Of a DNA stretch of 35,448 bases, positions 7,331 through 15,037 are shown piece by piece. Below the pieces are notes generated by a model. That model had not been told where the DNA came from, did not search any database, and was given only the letters and a program-made list of their open reading frames with translations. Origin of the DNA: Acidobacteriaceae bacterium (GTDB lineage Bacteria; Acidobacteriota; Terriglobia; Terriglobales; Acidobacteriaceae). Location of the stretch: contig DAHXNK010000016.1 in assembly GCA_027365415.1 (NCBI GenBank), forward strand, positions 1 to 35,448, given 5' to 3'. A program made the translations under genes and the position numbers. Position 1 is the stretch's first letter, and each line of letters begins with the position of its first letter.

Positions 7331-8416
7331 ATGAAGACTGGAATTATTGGCCTGCCACAGGTAGGCAAGACCTCGCTGTTTCGCATACTGACCAAGGCCA
7401 AGTTTGACGATCGCGGCTACTCCAACCCCAAGGAAGTGCATGTGGGCGTGGCCCGCGTGCCCGATGAGCGGCTGGACAAGCTGGCCGCGCTCTACAAGCC
7501 CAAGAAGAATGTCTACGCGACGGTGGAGTATGCCGATGTGGCCGCCATTGGGCAGGAATCGCTGAAGGAGGCCAGCCTGTTGGCCAGCCTGCGCAACGTG
7601 GATGCGTTGATCCATGTGCTGCGCGCCTTTGACGATCCTTCGATTCCTTTGGATGGGCCGATTGATCCGCTGCGCGAGATTCAGAACGTGGAATTTGATC
7701 TGATGGTGAACGATCTGACGCAAATAGAGAAACGTCTGGAGCGTCTGGAAAAAGATTTGAAGAAGGGTCGCACCCCCGACTTGGAAAAAGAACAGGCGCT
7801 GCTGCTGCGTGCCAAGGAGTCGCTGGAAGCCGAGCATCCATTGCGAGTGCTGGAGATGACCGCCGAAGAAAAAAAGCTGATTCGTGGATATATGTTTTTG
7901 AGTCAGAAGCCAGTGCTGTATGTGTTGAACATCTCCGAGAGCACAACGCTGGGCGCGGACTTGGACGCCGCTGCTGCAAAATACAAATTGAGCGACACTG
8001 CGCTACGTCCGGGAACTGGCGTCAGCGCAATCTGCGGCAAGGTTGAAGCAGAATTGGCGGAGATGTCTGACGAGGACGCAAAGGAATTTCTCGGTAGCTA
8101 TGGCCTGGTAGAAAGCGGCCTGCGTCGCCTGATCCGCAAGAGCTTTGAGCTGCAAGGGCTGATGACATTTTTCACCGTCGGCGAGGACGAATGTCGCGCC
8201 TGGACAATTCCCGTGAACACGCGCGCGCAGCAGGCGGCTGGCGCGATTCATACGGATATTGAGAAGCACTTTATTCGCGCCGAAACCATTCATTGGGATA
8301 CGTTGCTCGCGGCAGGCTCCGAGGCTGCCGCGCGTTCCCAGGGTACACTGCGCTTGGAAGGTAAGGACTATATTGTGCAGGATGGCGACGTGATGCACAT
8401 TCGGCATAGTGGATAG
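7331..8416 (+). CDS. YchF/Obg-family P-loop NTPase, variant with altered switch II
   Basis: The 361-residue protein has the domain order of YchF (OLA1). There is a P-loop GLPQVGKTS (7-15), a helical coiled-coil insertion (about 127-180), the base-recognition strand VLNISE (199-203, the YchF-type N-x-x-E that favours ATP over GTP) and a C-terminal TGS-like/DUF933 domain (about 277-360). YchF proteins are ribosome-associated ATPases linked to translation and stress. Two points are odd. The usual DxxGLVxGA switch II loop is shortened and reads DVAAIGQESLKEAS (69-82), and the P-loop has GKT-S where GKST is usual. This may therefore be a divergent paralogue rather than the canonical translation factor. 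An AGGA six bases upstream supports the start. Confidence 0.82.
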   Translation: MKTGIIGLPQVGKTSLFRILTKAKFDDRGYSNPKEVHVGVARVPDERLDKLAALYKPKKNVYATVEYADVAAIGQESLKEASLLASLRNVDALIHVLRAFDDPSIPLDGPIDPLREIQNVEFDLMVNDLTQIEKRLERLEKDLKKGRTPDLEKEQALLLRAKESLEAEHPLRVLEMTAEEKKLIRGYMFLSQKPVLYVLNISESTTLGADLDAAAAKYKLSDTALRPGTGVSAICGKVEAELAEMSDEDAKEFLGSYGLVESGLRRLIRKSFELQGLMTFFTVGEDECRAWTIPVNTRAQQAAGAIHTDIEKHFIRAETIHWDTLLAAGSEAAARSQGTLRLEGKDYIVQDGDVMHIRHSG

Positions 8417-8423
8417 GGCAACA

Positions 8424-9143
8424 ATGGCTCCTTTGAGTTTGGTTCTGTTTCTCGGTCTGGTGGCGGCGCTGGCCAATTTGGGCGGTGGCCTTCTGCTGCT
8501 CAAAAGCGGCGCGCAGAAGTATTTGCACGCCTTTGTGGCCTTCGGCTCCGGTTTTTTGATCGCAGTGGCCATTGTGGAGATGTTGCCGGAGAGCTTTCGT
8601 TTGGCTCCCATCACTGCGCCCCTTTGGATACTTGCCGGCTTCTGTGGCGTGCATATTCTGGAGCACACGCTGGTTGCACATTTTCACTTTGGAGAAGAGA
8701 CGCACCCACATGAGTTTCTCCGCGTGGGAACTGCCTATTCGTTGACGCTAGGTCTTGCCGCGCACACATTCTTTGATGGCATCGCCATTGCCAGCGGATT
8801 TGCTTTTTCCGGCAAGCTGGGCTGGCTCATTTTTGTTGGTGTTCTGCTGCATAAGCTGCCGGAGGGATTCACCGTCGCCAGCGTCATGCTGGCTGGCGGA
8901 CAAGGGAAGCGTCTGGCGGTTTTTGCCGCTGCCGCGCTGGGCGTGTCAACATTGGCGGGGGTCATTGCTATTCGCATTGTGCCGACTCTGGCACATTATG
9001 GCCTGCCGGTATCCGCAGGCGTGGCGCTCTACGTGGCGGCCACGGATTTGCTGCCAGAGGTAAATCGGGAGCGCGGTCTTCATTACCGACTACTGTTCTT
9101 ATTGGGGGTTGCGGTGATGATCCTGCTGAGCCGCTTGCAGTAA
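8424..9143 (+). CDS. ZIP-family divalent metal transporter
   Basis: The 239-residue inner-membrane protein has about seven to eight transmembrane helices. The two ZIP signature helices are present: HTFFDG (114-119) and HKLPEG (143-148), whose His, Asp and Glu residues form the binuclear metal site. A His-rich loop (81-97, with HTLVAHFHFGEETHPHE) precedes them, as in many ZIP transporters of zinc or iron. The gene begins immediately after the YchF-like gene. An alternative GTG at 8409 would overlap that gene by eight bases, but the ATG at 8424 with AGGG in front is preferred. The likely role is uptake of Zn(II) or another divalent metal into the cytoplasm. The metal preference is not readable from sequence. 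Confidence 0.88.
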   Translation: MAPLSLVLFLGLVAALANLGGGLLLLKSGAQKYLHAFVAFGSGFLIAVAIVEMLPESFRLAPITAPLWILAGFCGVHILEHTLVAHFHFGEETHPHEFLRVGTAYSLTLGLAAHTFFDGIAIASGFAFSGKLGWLIFVGVLLHKLPEGFTVASVMLAGGQGKRLAVFAAAALGVSTLAGVIAIRIVPTLAHYGLPVSAGVALYVAATDLLPEVNRERGLHYRLLFLLGVAVMILLSRLQ

Positions 9144-9304
9144 GCGTACAGGGAAAGAATCAAGAAAGTACACGGTTTTCTTCCCCTAAAACAACTCCTG
9201 CAGCAGATTACGCATCCATCCCAAGTGGTAAAAGTTAAGGTACGGAAGGCGTTCTATTTTCCAGACAGGTTTCCCGTTCTCGCCCTAAGAAAGAGTACCC
9301 ACAA

Positions 9305-9517
9305 ATGAAAATCTCTGGTCTTATTCTCGTTGTTCTCGGAATTCTGGCTCTCCTCTATCAAGGGTTTACCTACACGCGTGAGAAGCCATTCCTGAAGGTG
9401 GGACCAATTGAAGCGCGGGAAAGGGAGACTAGGACGGTTCCCATTTCCCCCATTCTGGGTGTCATCGCTGTTGTTGGCGGAGGATTGTTGATTTACGGAG
9501 GCGCGCGGCAGCGCTAA
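9305..9517 (+). CDS. Small two-helix membrane protein
   Basis: This 70-residue protein has two transmembrane helices, residues 3-21 and about 48-65. They are joined by a polar loop with a VGPIEARERETRTVP segment. Small proteins with this layout (LxVLGxLALxYxGxxYT, then VGPIE, then PPILG or SPILG) occur widely in bacteria without a known function. The second helix is Gly-rich and ends in basic residues (GARQR), which would place the tail in the cytoplasm. It stands alone, with 161 bases before it and 98 after it, on the same strand as its neighbours. A function is not proposed. Confidence 0.75.
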   Translation: MKISGLILVVLGILALLYQGFTYTREKPFLKVGPIEARERETRTVPISPILGVIAVVGGGLLIYGGARQR

Positions 9518-9615
9518 TCTTTTGAAGGCTTGCTGCGGTTTACTATTTTCTATGAATTGCCGCGATATCCCGCGCTCGTTCGGCGGGAAGAAGGGTTCCA
9601 ATCGGCACACAACAT

Positions 9616-9999
9616 ATGCATGAACAAATTCTTCTGGTCGATGACAACCCCATTCAAGCTGTAACGCGCAAAGCCATTCTGGAGCGCGTTGGCCTCTCCG
9701 TCCAAACATTCACTTCTGCCAGGGATGCGCTGCTTTTTCTACAGGCAGATGTGCAGAAGTTAATTGGCCTGGTCATGGTGGATCACATTATGCCGGAGCT
9801 TTCTGGGACGGCGTTTGTTCGGCAACTGCGGGAGTGGAACACCCAGATGCCCGTGATCGTTCTCAGCGGGTTGGATGAGGCCGAAGCGGAATATCAGGAC
9901 TATAACGTCATCTTTCGCACCAAGCCCATCGCGCCCGATGAGCTACAGGCGCTGGCGGTTCACCTGCTAAATGCGTCAGCACCTCGGACAACAGCGTAA
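9616..9999 (+). CDS. Single-domain response regulator (receiver domain only)
   Basis: The 127-residue protein is a stand-alone CheY-like receiver. The acidic pocket is Asp9/Asp10, the phosphorylation site is Asp56 in MVDHIMP, the switch Ser/Thr is Ser84 in VLSG, and the conserved Lys is Lys103 in TKP. No DNA-binding or enzymatic output domain follows, so it must act through protein contacts or as a phosphorelay intermediate. No histidine kinase is encoded nearby. The ATG sits in ATATGCATG without a strong ribosome binding site. All residues needed for phosphorylation are present. The partner kinase and output are unknown. Confidence 0.9.
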   Translation: MHEQILLVDDNPIQAVTRKAILERVGLSVQTFTSARDALLFLQADVQKLIGLVMVDHIMPELSGTAFVRQLREWNTQMPVIVLSGLDEAEAEYQDYNVIFRTKPIAPDELQALAVHLLNASAPRTTA

Positions 10000-10080
10000 T
10001 TCTTCCTCACGCAGGGGTGTTGCTCCGACATTGGATTGCAGAGTGCGTCTGGCTCTGCGACAATGAACGGTTGTCTTCTT

Positions 10081-12150
10081 ATGCCTACCTTTGGTAGTTT
10101 CGCGCTCCTCCTCGCTCTGGTTCTATGCGCTTATAACCTCATCGCCGGCGCTATAGCGCTGCGTCAGATGGCAGTCGGTCGCGGCGCGCAATATGCGCCA
10201 GAGCGTCTGGCGGAGACGGCGCGCAGAGCGGGCATCGCCAGTTTTATTGCCGTGACGGCGGCGGCCTTTGCGCTGGTCTGGTGCTCCTTCACCAACGATT
10301 TTTCCGTTGCCTACATTCTGCATCACTCCAACCGCGCGCTGCCGGGAGCATATAAATTCTCTGCGCTCTGGTCGGGACAGGAAGGCTCGCTGCTGCTGTG
10401 GGCGTGGCTGCTGGCGGCTTATGGATTTGTGCTGCGCGCGCGGCACAAAGTTGATGTCAAACTGACCGCCTATGCTTCAACGATCCTGGCGGGCATTCAG
10501 GTCTTTTTTGTTTTGTTGTTAAACTTTGCCGCGCCGCCCTTCGCTCTGGTGCAGGGCGCGGTGCCAACCGATGGTTTCGGTCTGAATCCGCTGCTGCAAT
10601 ATCCAGAGATGGTCATCCATCCGCCGATGTTGTACCTGGGCTATGTGGGCTTCAGCGTGCCGTTTGCCTTTGCTCTGGGCGCGTTGATGATGCGCTATCC
10701 CGGCGAGAAATGGATTCACATTACGCGGCGCTGGACGATGGTGACGTGGCTCTTTCTCACCTGCGGAATTTTTCTCGGCGCGCACTGGGCCTACTCCGTG
10801 CTGGGCTGGGGCGGCTATTGGGGCTGGGATCCAGTCGAGAACGCTTCGTTGATGCCGTGGCTGACGGGAACCGCCTTTCTGCACTCCGTGATGATGCAGG
10901 AGAAGCGCGGCATGATGAAAACCTGGAATGTCTGGCTGATCTTCACCACGTTTCTACTGACGCTGCTGGGCACCGATCTCACGCGCTCCGGCTTGGTCAG
11001 TTCCGTTCATGCCTTCGCGCAGTCCTCTATCGGAGATTGGTTCCACGCATTCATGTTCCTCGTTCTGGCGGTCTGCCTGTATACCTACTTCCGGCAGCGT
11101 GACCATTTGCAAGTGGAGCATCATCTGGAATCGCTTGTTTCTCGCGAATCCAGTTTTCTCTTCAACAATCTGGTGCTGCTGGCGGCCTGTTTTACGATTT
11201 TGTGGGGAACGCTCTTTCCGATTATTTCGGAGTATGTGCAGGGTTCCAAAGTTACCGTCGGCGCGCCGTTTTACAATCGCGTCGCGCTGCCGATTGGACT
11301 GTTTCTTTTATTCCTGACTGGCATTGGGCCGGTTCTGGCATGGCGTAGCACCTCGCTCAAAAGTATTCGTCGCAATTTCATTCTGCCGACGATTGTCGGA
11401 CTCGTGACGGCAATTGTGCTGATGATTCTCGGCATTCATCCGTGGCAGGATCAGGGAACCTTTTACTCGCTGGTCGCATTCTCCTTGGCGGCGATGGTCA
11501 CGACGGCAATCTTCTCGGAGTTTCTGCGCGGCGCACGCGTCATTCAGCGGCACACGGGCAAGAACATCGTGGCTTCCATGCTGCAACTGACGCATCGCAA
11601 CACGCGTCGCTATGGCGGATACATCGTGCATCTGGGCGTGGTCATCATCCTGATTGGAATTGCCGGAGCAGCCTTCAATCAATCGAAGGAGCAGGAGATG
11701 GGCTATCACGACACCATGACCCTTGGCCCGTATCGCCTTGTCTGCCAGAGCTACACGCAGGATTCCAACGCGAATTATGACAGCGAGTATGCACTGCTCG
11801 ACGTTTACAAGGGAAATCAATTTATCGGCAGGATGGCTCCAGAGCGTCGCTTCTACCATGCCAGCGAGCAGACCTCGACAATGGTGGCCAACCACTCCAC
11901 GCTGGAGCGCGATCTGTATGTGGTCTACGAAGGGCGCAGTCAGGAGACCGACAAGCCCATCATCAAAGTCTTCATCAATCCGCTGGTGGCATGGATATGG
12001 ATTGGCGTGATGGTAATTGTCTTTGGAACACTTGTTGCGCTGACGCCGAATTTGGAGGCTGCGATGGTGGCGCGGCGCGGGGGACATTCTCCCGGTGTCA
12101 TTGCAGCGGACAGCAAAGCCTCCCACGCTGCGGGCGGAGGCCAGGGATGA
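10081..12150 (+). CDS. ccmF: Cytochrome c maturation haem lyase subunit CcmF
   Basis: This 689-residue inner-membrane protein has about 15 hydrophobic helices. It carries the haem-handling WWD-type motif WGGYWGWDPVENAS (about 242-255) and conserved His180 in VIHPPMLYLGY and His268 in AFLHSV. These identify CcmF, which delivers haem to apocytochrome CxxCH motifs in the periplasm together with CcmH and CcmI. A periplasmic domain precedes the last helix (about 620-660). In-frame TTG (10036) and ATG (10063) codons exist upstream, but the protein family usually begins with a hydrophobic segment like MPTFGSFALLLAL, so 10081 is chosen. Its stop codon overlaps the ccmH start (ATGA). CcmA, B, C and E are not in the window. 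Confidence 0.93.
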   Translation: MPTFGSFALLLALVLCAYNLIAGAIALRQMAVGRGAQYAPERLAETARRAGIASFIAVTAAAFALVWCSFTNDFSVAYILHHSNRALPGAYKFSALWSGQEGSLLLWAWLLAAYGFVLRARHKVDVKLTAYASTILAGIQVFFVLLLNFAAPPFALVQGAVPTDGFGLNPLLQYPEMVIHPPMLYLGYVGFSVPFAFALGALMMRYPGEKWIHITRRWTMVTWLFLTCGIFLGAHWAYSVLGWGGYWGWDPVENASLMPWLTGTAFLHSVMMQEKRGMMKTWNVWLIFTTFLLTLLGTDLTRSGLVSSVHAFAQSSIGDWFHAFMFLVLAVCLYTYFRQRDHLQVEHHLESLVSRESSFLFNNLVLLAACFTILWGTLFPIISEYVQGSKVTVGAPFYNRVALPIGLFLLFLTGIGPVLAWRSTSLKSIRRNFILPTIVGLVTAIVLMILGIHPWQDQGTFYSLVAFSLAAMVTTAIFSEFLRGARVIQRHTGKNIVASMLQLTHRNTRRYGGYIVHLGVVIILIGIAGAAFNQSKEQEMGYHDTMTLGPYRLVCQSYTQDSNANYDSEYALLDVYKGNQFIGRMAPERRFYHASEQTSTMVANHSTLERDLYVVYEGRSQETDKPIIKVFINPLVAWIWIGVMVIVFGTLVALTPNLEAAMVARRGGHSPGVIAADSKASHAAGGGQG
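12136..12140 (+). promoter_or_regulatory. Ribosome binding site of ccmH
   Basis: GGAGG lies six bases before the ATG at 12147, inside the end of ccmF. It decides the start of ccmH against longer in-frame candidates and supports translational coupling through the ATGA overlap. Confidence 0.75.
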
Positions 12151-12638
12151 GCCTCCTGCGCAGAACATTCGATGTCGAACTGGCGCGCATCTGGGGACAG
12201 ATTGCGCTGGCCTGCCTGTTGCTGATTGTTACCGTTGGCGCAGGCGATACTTCGGCGCGCTTCAACGATCTGGGCCATCGGATGATGTGTACCTGCGGCT
12301 GCAATCAAATTTTGCTCGAATGTAATCACGTTGGCTGCACGGTCTCCACGCAGATGCGCGGCGAGTTGCAGGCCAGCCTGGATCGCGGCGACAACAACAA
12401 TCTTGTCTTGCAGGGATTTGTGCAAAAGTACGGGCCAACCGTTCTGGCCGCGCCGCTGCAATCTGGCTTCGATCTGGTTGCGTGGATTACGCCCGGAATT
12501 ATCTTTGTGCTGGCAACGCTGGCGACGGCGCTGCTGGCGCGGCGATGGAAACACAGCGCGGTCGCTCCAGAGGCAATGGCCGAAGGACCGCACATGGACG
12601 ATCTGCGAGAGCGCGTTCGCAAGGAGACAGAAATATGA
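12147..12638 (+). CDS. ccmH: CcmH-like thiol-redox protein with atypical cysteine motif
   Basis: The 163-residue protein has an N-terminal hydrophobic segment (about 17-34), a short periplasmic domain, a second transmembrane helix (about 112-131) and a basic or acidic cytoplasmic tail. It corresponds to the CcmH/CycL family, which keeps apocytochrome cysteines reduced for haem attachment. Instead of the usual LRCxxC motif it has MCTCGCNQ (Cys48, Cys50, Cys52) followed by Cys59 and Cys64 in ECNHVGC, so three cysteines are spaced CxCxC. The flanking residues (GHRMMC, NQ after the last Cys) and length match the family. The gene overlaps ccmF and the next gene by ATGA junctions, which argues for co-translation. 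Confidence 0.85.
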   Translation: MSLLRRTFDVELARIWGQIALACLLLIVTVGAGDTSARFNDLGHRMMCTCGCNQILLECNHVGCTVSTQMRGELQASLDRGDNNNLVLQGFVQKYGPTVLAAPLQSGFDLVAWITPGIIFVLATLATALLARRWKHSAVAPEAMAEGPHMDDLRERVRKETEI

Positions 12639-12925
12639 CCCTCGCCGCCTGTGCCGCTCTTTTGATTGGCATCTTCGCCTACGTTTTCTACGTTCCCCGC
12701 GCAGCGGAGGAGCAACACCAAAAGACGCGGCTGGAGTTTCTCCGCGAGCGCAAAGACGTGGTGTATGAAAATCTGCGCGATCTGAATTTTGAGTACAGCG
12801 CTGGCAAGTATCTGGAAGAGGAGTATCTGGCGCAGCGCGCTCTGCTGGAAAATGAAGCGGCAGAGATGCTGGCCGAGATGGAAACTCTTGAATCCATGAA
12901 GGATACCGATTCCACCATCGCCTGA
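12635..12925 (+). CDS. CcmI-like small membrane protein
   Basis: The 96-residue product has one N-terminal transmembrane helix (about 2-20) and a cytoplasmic or membrane-proximal helical hairpin. Its pattern is L-x-x-L-x-x-E-x-x-x-G-K-Y-x-x-E-E-Y-x-x-Q-x-A-x-L-E, at about 46-71. That helical motif resembles the N-terminal part of CcmI/CycH, the apocytochrome chaperone subunit of the Ccm haem lyase, but the TPR domain of full CcmI is absent. The ATG overlaps the ccmH stop (ATGA), with AAGGAG eight bases ahead. By position it is the third component of the haem lyase module here. A similar motif recurs at the C-terminus of the next gene product. Confidence 0.75.
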   Translation: MTLAACAALLIGIFAYVFYVPRAAEEQHQKTRLEFLRERKDVVYENLRDLNFEYSAGKYLEEEYLAQRALLENEAAEMLAEMETLESMKDTDSTIA

Positions 12926-12957
12926 AACGGTTTCTGTAAGGAAAAACGAAACGGTTT
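12924..12957. repeat. Two direct copies of GAAACGGTTT before the carboxypeptidase-regulatory-like gene
   Basis: GAAACGGTTT occurs at 12924-12933 (overlapping the stop of the CcmI-like gene) and at 12948-12957, a 24-base period close to two helical turns. The downstream gene starts at 12982. The spacing would suit a regulator binding site, but chance duplication is possible. Confidence 0.35.
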
Positions 12958-12981
12958 ACACCGGGAAAGCTCACACTGGAA

Positions 12982-14334
12982 ATGTATTTACAGGATAGGA
13001 TTACACTCTCCTCTACCAATGCGCGCAGACTGCGCTTGTTGGCCGCGCCCGCATTTTTTCTGGCTGCAACAACAACGATGCTGGCTGCCTCCATCACAGG
13101 AACCGTGACGGATCGCACCACCAACAAGCCTTCCGCCGGAGATACGGTAACGCTGATTCGGCTGTCGCAGGGAATGCAGGAGTCCACGCACGCGACGACG
13201 GATCGTAACGGAAATTTCACGTTGGACGTTCCCGATGCGGACACCATGCATTTGGTGCGCGTGACACATCAACAGGCCAATTATTTTCAGCCTGTGCCTC
13301 CGGGAACGAACAATGCGGACGTGGATGTCTACGATGTTGCAGCGAAGGTCGCTGGCGTCAACATGGAGGCTGACGTGATGCGCATTGACACTGACAGCAG
13401 TGGTCTGCGCGTGATTGACAGCTTTTTCGTCAAAAATGTCTCCACGCCGCCGCGCACCCAGATGAGCGCCCATCCTTTCGAGTTTTATCTGCCCGTTGGC
13501 GCGCAGATCATTGGCTCCGCCGCGTTGGGGCCGGGTGGTATGCCGGTGCAATCCGCGCCGATGCCGATGGGCGATCCCGGCCACTACACCTTCGTGTTTC
13601 CCTTGCGCCCCGGCGAGACGCGCTTTCAGGTGAGCTATCACCTGCCCTACTCTGGCGCACAGTCCTTTGCCCCTAAGATGACGATGGAGACGGACAACTT
13701 CGCCATCATGCTGCCAAAGAGTATGCGGTTTGTTCCCTCGGCGATGGCGGCCTTCCGGTCGGTGAATGAGGATGTGAACGCGCAAACGTTTCTGGCCAAG
13801 AATCTGAACCCAGGCGCAAAGCTGGAGTTTAAGGTCTCTGGCACGGGGCAGCTTCCACAGGAAACAGCACAGGATAGCCAAAGCGGTGGGCCGCAAACAG
13901 AGGCCGGGCCGGGGCCAATGACTTCCGATCAGAGCGGTGCAGCTCCAGCCTCTACGGACACTCGCCCCGGCGGTGGACTGGGAACACCTATCGACACACC
14001 CGATCCACTGACAAAATATAAGTGGTGGATTCTTGGCGGAGTGGGCATCCTGCTGGCGGCGGGCGCGGGCATTCTGCTGCGGCAGCCGATACCGCAATCG
14101 GCGGGCAGCACTGTGGGAACATCAGCTCGCGCTGGGAATGTTGGCGCAAATACCGCGAAAGGTTCCGTGGTGCTGTTGGCATTGAAGGAAGAACTGTTCG
14201 CGCTGGAGACGGAACGTCTGGATGGTCGCCTGCCGCAGGAGGAGTATGACCGACAGAAGGCTGCGCTGGAGATTGTTTTGAAACGCGCTCTGGAGCGCCA
14301 AAACGTTGGCAGCGGAGCAAGATCGTCGGTGTAA
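12982..14334 (+). CDS. Membrane-anchored carboxypeptidase-regulatory-like (beta-sandwich) protein with CcmI-like tail
   Basis: The 450-residue protein has an N-terminal hydrophobic signal or anchor (about 17-37) and an Ig-like CarboxypepD_reg beta-sandwich (about 38-115, with ITGTVTD and DRNGNFTLDVP). A second beta-rich periplasmic region (about 120-285) and a Pro/Gly/Ser-rich linker (290-340) follow. One transmembrane helix (about 348-366) and a cytoplasmic tail of about 80 residues complete it. The tail ends with EELFALETERLDGRLPQEEY (about 404-423), the same helical pattern as the preceding CcmI-like gene product. It lies 56 bases after the haem lyase genes on the same strand. I infer an accessory role in cytochrome maturation or envelope assembly. 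No enzymatic residues are recognisable. Confidence 0.75.
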   Translation: MYLQDRITLSSTNARRLRLLAAPAFFLAATTTMLAASITGTVTDRTTNKPSAGDTVTLIRLSQGMQESTHATTDRNGNFTLDVPDADTMHLVRVTHQQANYFQPVPPGTNNADVDVYDVAAKVAGVNMEADVMRIDTDSSGLRVIDSFFVKNVSTPPRTQMSAHPFEFYLPVGAQIIGSAALGPGGMPVQSAPMPMGDPGHYTFVFPLRPGETRFQVSYHLPYSGAQSFAPKMTMETDNFAIMLPKSMRFVPSAMAAFRSVNEDVNAQTFLAKNLNPGAKLEFKVSGTGQLPQETAQDSQSGGPQTEAGPGPMTSDQSGAAPASTDTRPGGGLGTPIDTPDPLTKYKWWILGGVGILLAAGAGILLRQPIPQSAGSTVGTSARAGNVGANTAKGSVVLLALKEELFALETERLDGRLPQEEYDRQKAALEIVLKRALERQNVGSGARSSV

Positions 14335-14489
14335 TATCAGCTTGCGGTGGCTTCAACGCTGCTTGCCCGCGTAGCGCTAACAGCCCCTAGCGTGGTGAGT
14401 CAGAAGTTCGTTGATGAATTCGACGAGTTGCCGTGGGTCGGGGAGTACGCCCTCAGAGGCTAAAGCCCAGATTTTTATACGGTTCATAC

Positions 14490-14509
14490 GGCACGGCTGA
14501 AGCCGTGCC
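14490..14509. repeat. Perfect short palindrome GGCACGGCT-GA-AGCCGTGCC in an intergenic repeat element
   Basis: Nine-base arms around GA form a perfect inverted repeat inside the 228-base gap 14335-14562. The surrounding bases (CCTCAGAGGCTAAAGCCC before, CCCTTCAAAAACC after) resemble a dispersed repeat I recall as common between genes in Acidobacteriaceae. It lies between convergent genes and may also contribute to termination. Nothing else is recognisable in this gap. Confidence 0.65.
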
Positions 14510-14562
14510 CCTTCAAAAACCAAGGAGCATTTGTTTATTGAACTTCAGACTCAGGACACTAG

Positions 14563-15027
14563 CTATGGGGCAGGTTTTTCCTGGGCAGGTGCGCTCTTCT
14601 GCGAAAAAGAACGACAGTAGAGAACCAGATTCCATGTCTCATCGGTCGTTGCCCGGTCGCCTTCCGCTGGCATCTGCATTTTTCCGTTTTGGATGATATC
14701 GAAAAGCTCTTTGTCCGAGTTGTCTTTCAATGTGACGGGATTGGTAAAGTCAGGCATCTTCAGTGCCATGTCTTTGGCCAGATCGCCTTTGCCGTTTCCT
14801 GCCTCGCCGTGGCAGGAGGAACAGTCGTAACCATAGATGGCTTTGGCGCGCGCAATGGATTCTGGCGTCGGGGTTACGGGACTGCTTCCGGGCGTTTGCG
14901 CGGGAGAAGCAGCGTGTTGGGCTGCGGGGGTTGTCTGGGACGGAAACTGGCTCTGCTGCGCCATTGCCGTATGAGCACAGAACACGAATAACACGAATAA
15001 GGTTAAGATGAGACTGGTTCGAGCCAT
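14563..15027 (-). CDS. Secreted monohaem c-type cytochrome
   Basis: The 154-residue product has a signal peptide (hydrophobic 6-20, cleavage after AMA at about 23) and a Pro/Ala/Gln/Ser/Thr-rich linker (24-56). A small class I cytochrome c domain follows, with haem-binding CSSCH (69-73) and likely axial Met117 or Met119 in GKMQMP. It acts in the periplasm or anchored to the membrane as an electron carrier, and its haem would be attached by the Ccm system encoded by the convergent upstream genes. The start is set by AGGAGG four bases before the ATG. The longer frame to 15105 lacks such a site. The electron-transfer partner is unknown. Confidence 0.9.
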   Translation of the reverse strand: MARTSLILTLFVLFVFCAHTAMAQQSQFPSQTTPAAQHAASPAQTPGSSPVTPTPESIARAKAIYGYDCSSCHGEAGNGKGDLAKDMALKMPDFTNPVTLKDNSDKELFDIIQNGKMQMPAEGDRATTDETWNLVLYCRSFSQKSAPAQEKPAP

Positions 15028-15031
15028 AGCG

Positions 15032-15037
15032 CCTCCT
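15032..15037 (-). promoter_or_regulatory. Ribosome binding site of the c-type cytochrome gene
   Basis: AGGAGG on the minus strand, four bases before the ATG at 15027. It selects this start over the longer open frame and places a canonical signal peptide at the N-terminus. Confidence 0.8.

Noticed and set aside
11940-13247. 435-codon minus-strand frame antisense to ccmF, ccmH, the CcmI-like gene and the next gene
   Set aside because: Low-complexity Arg/Gln/His-rich translation without domains. The plus-strand genes have clear motifs and ATGA junctions, so this is a shadow frame.
12988-14097. 369-codon minus-strand frame antisense to the beta-sandwich protein
   Set aside because: Arg/His-rich translation with no motif. 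The plus-strand frame has a signal sequence, beta-sandwich and transmembrane helix.
14433-14696. Plus-strand open frame of 87 codons across the gap before the cytochrome gene
   Set aside because: Its first half is the palindromic repeat element and its second half is antisense to the cytochrome c coding sequence. It has no ribosome binding site or recognisable domain.
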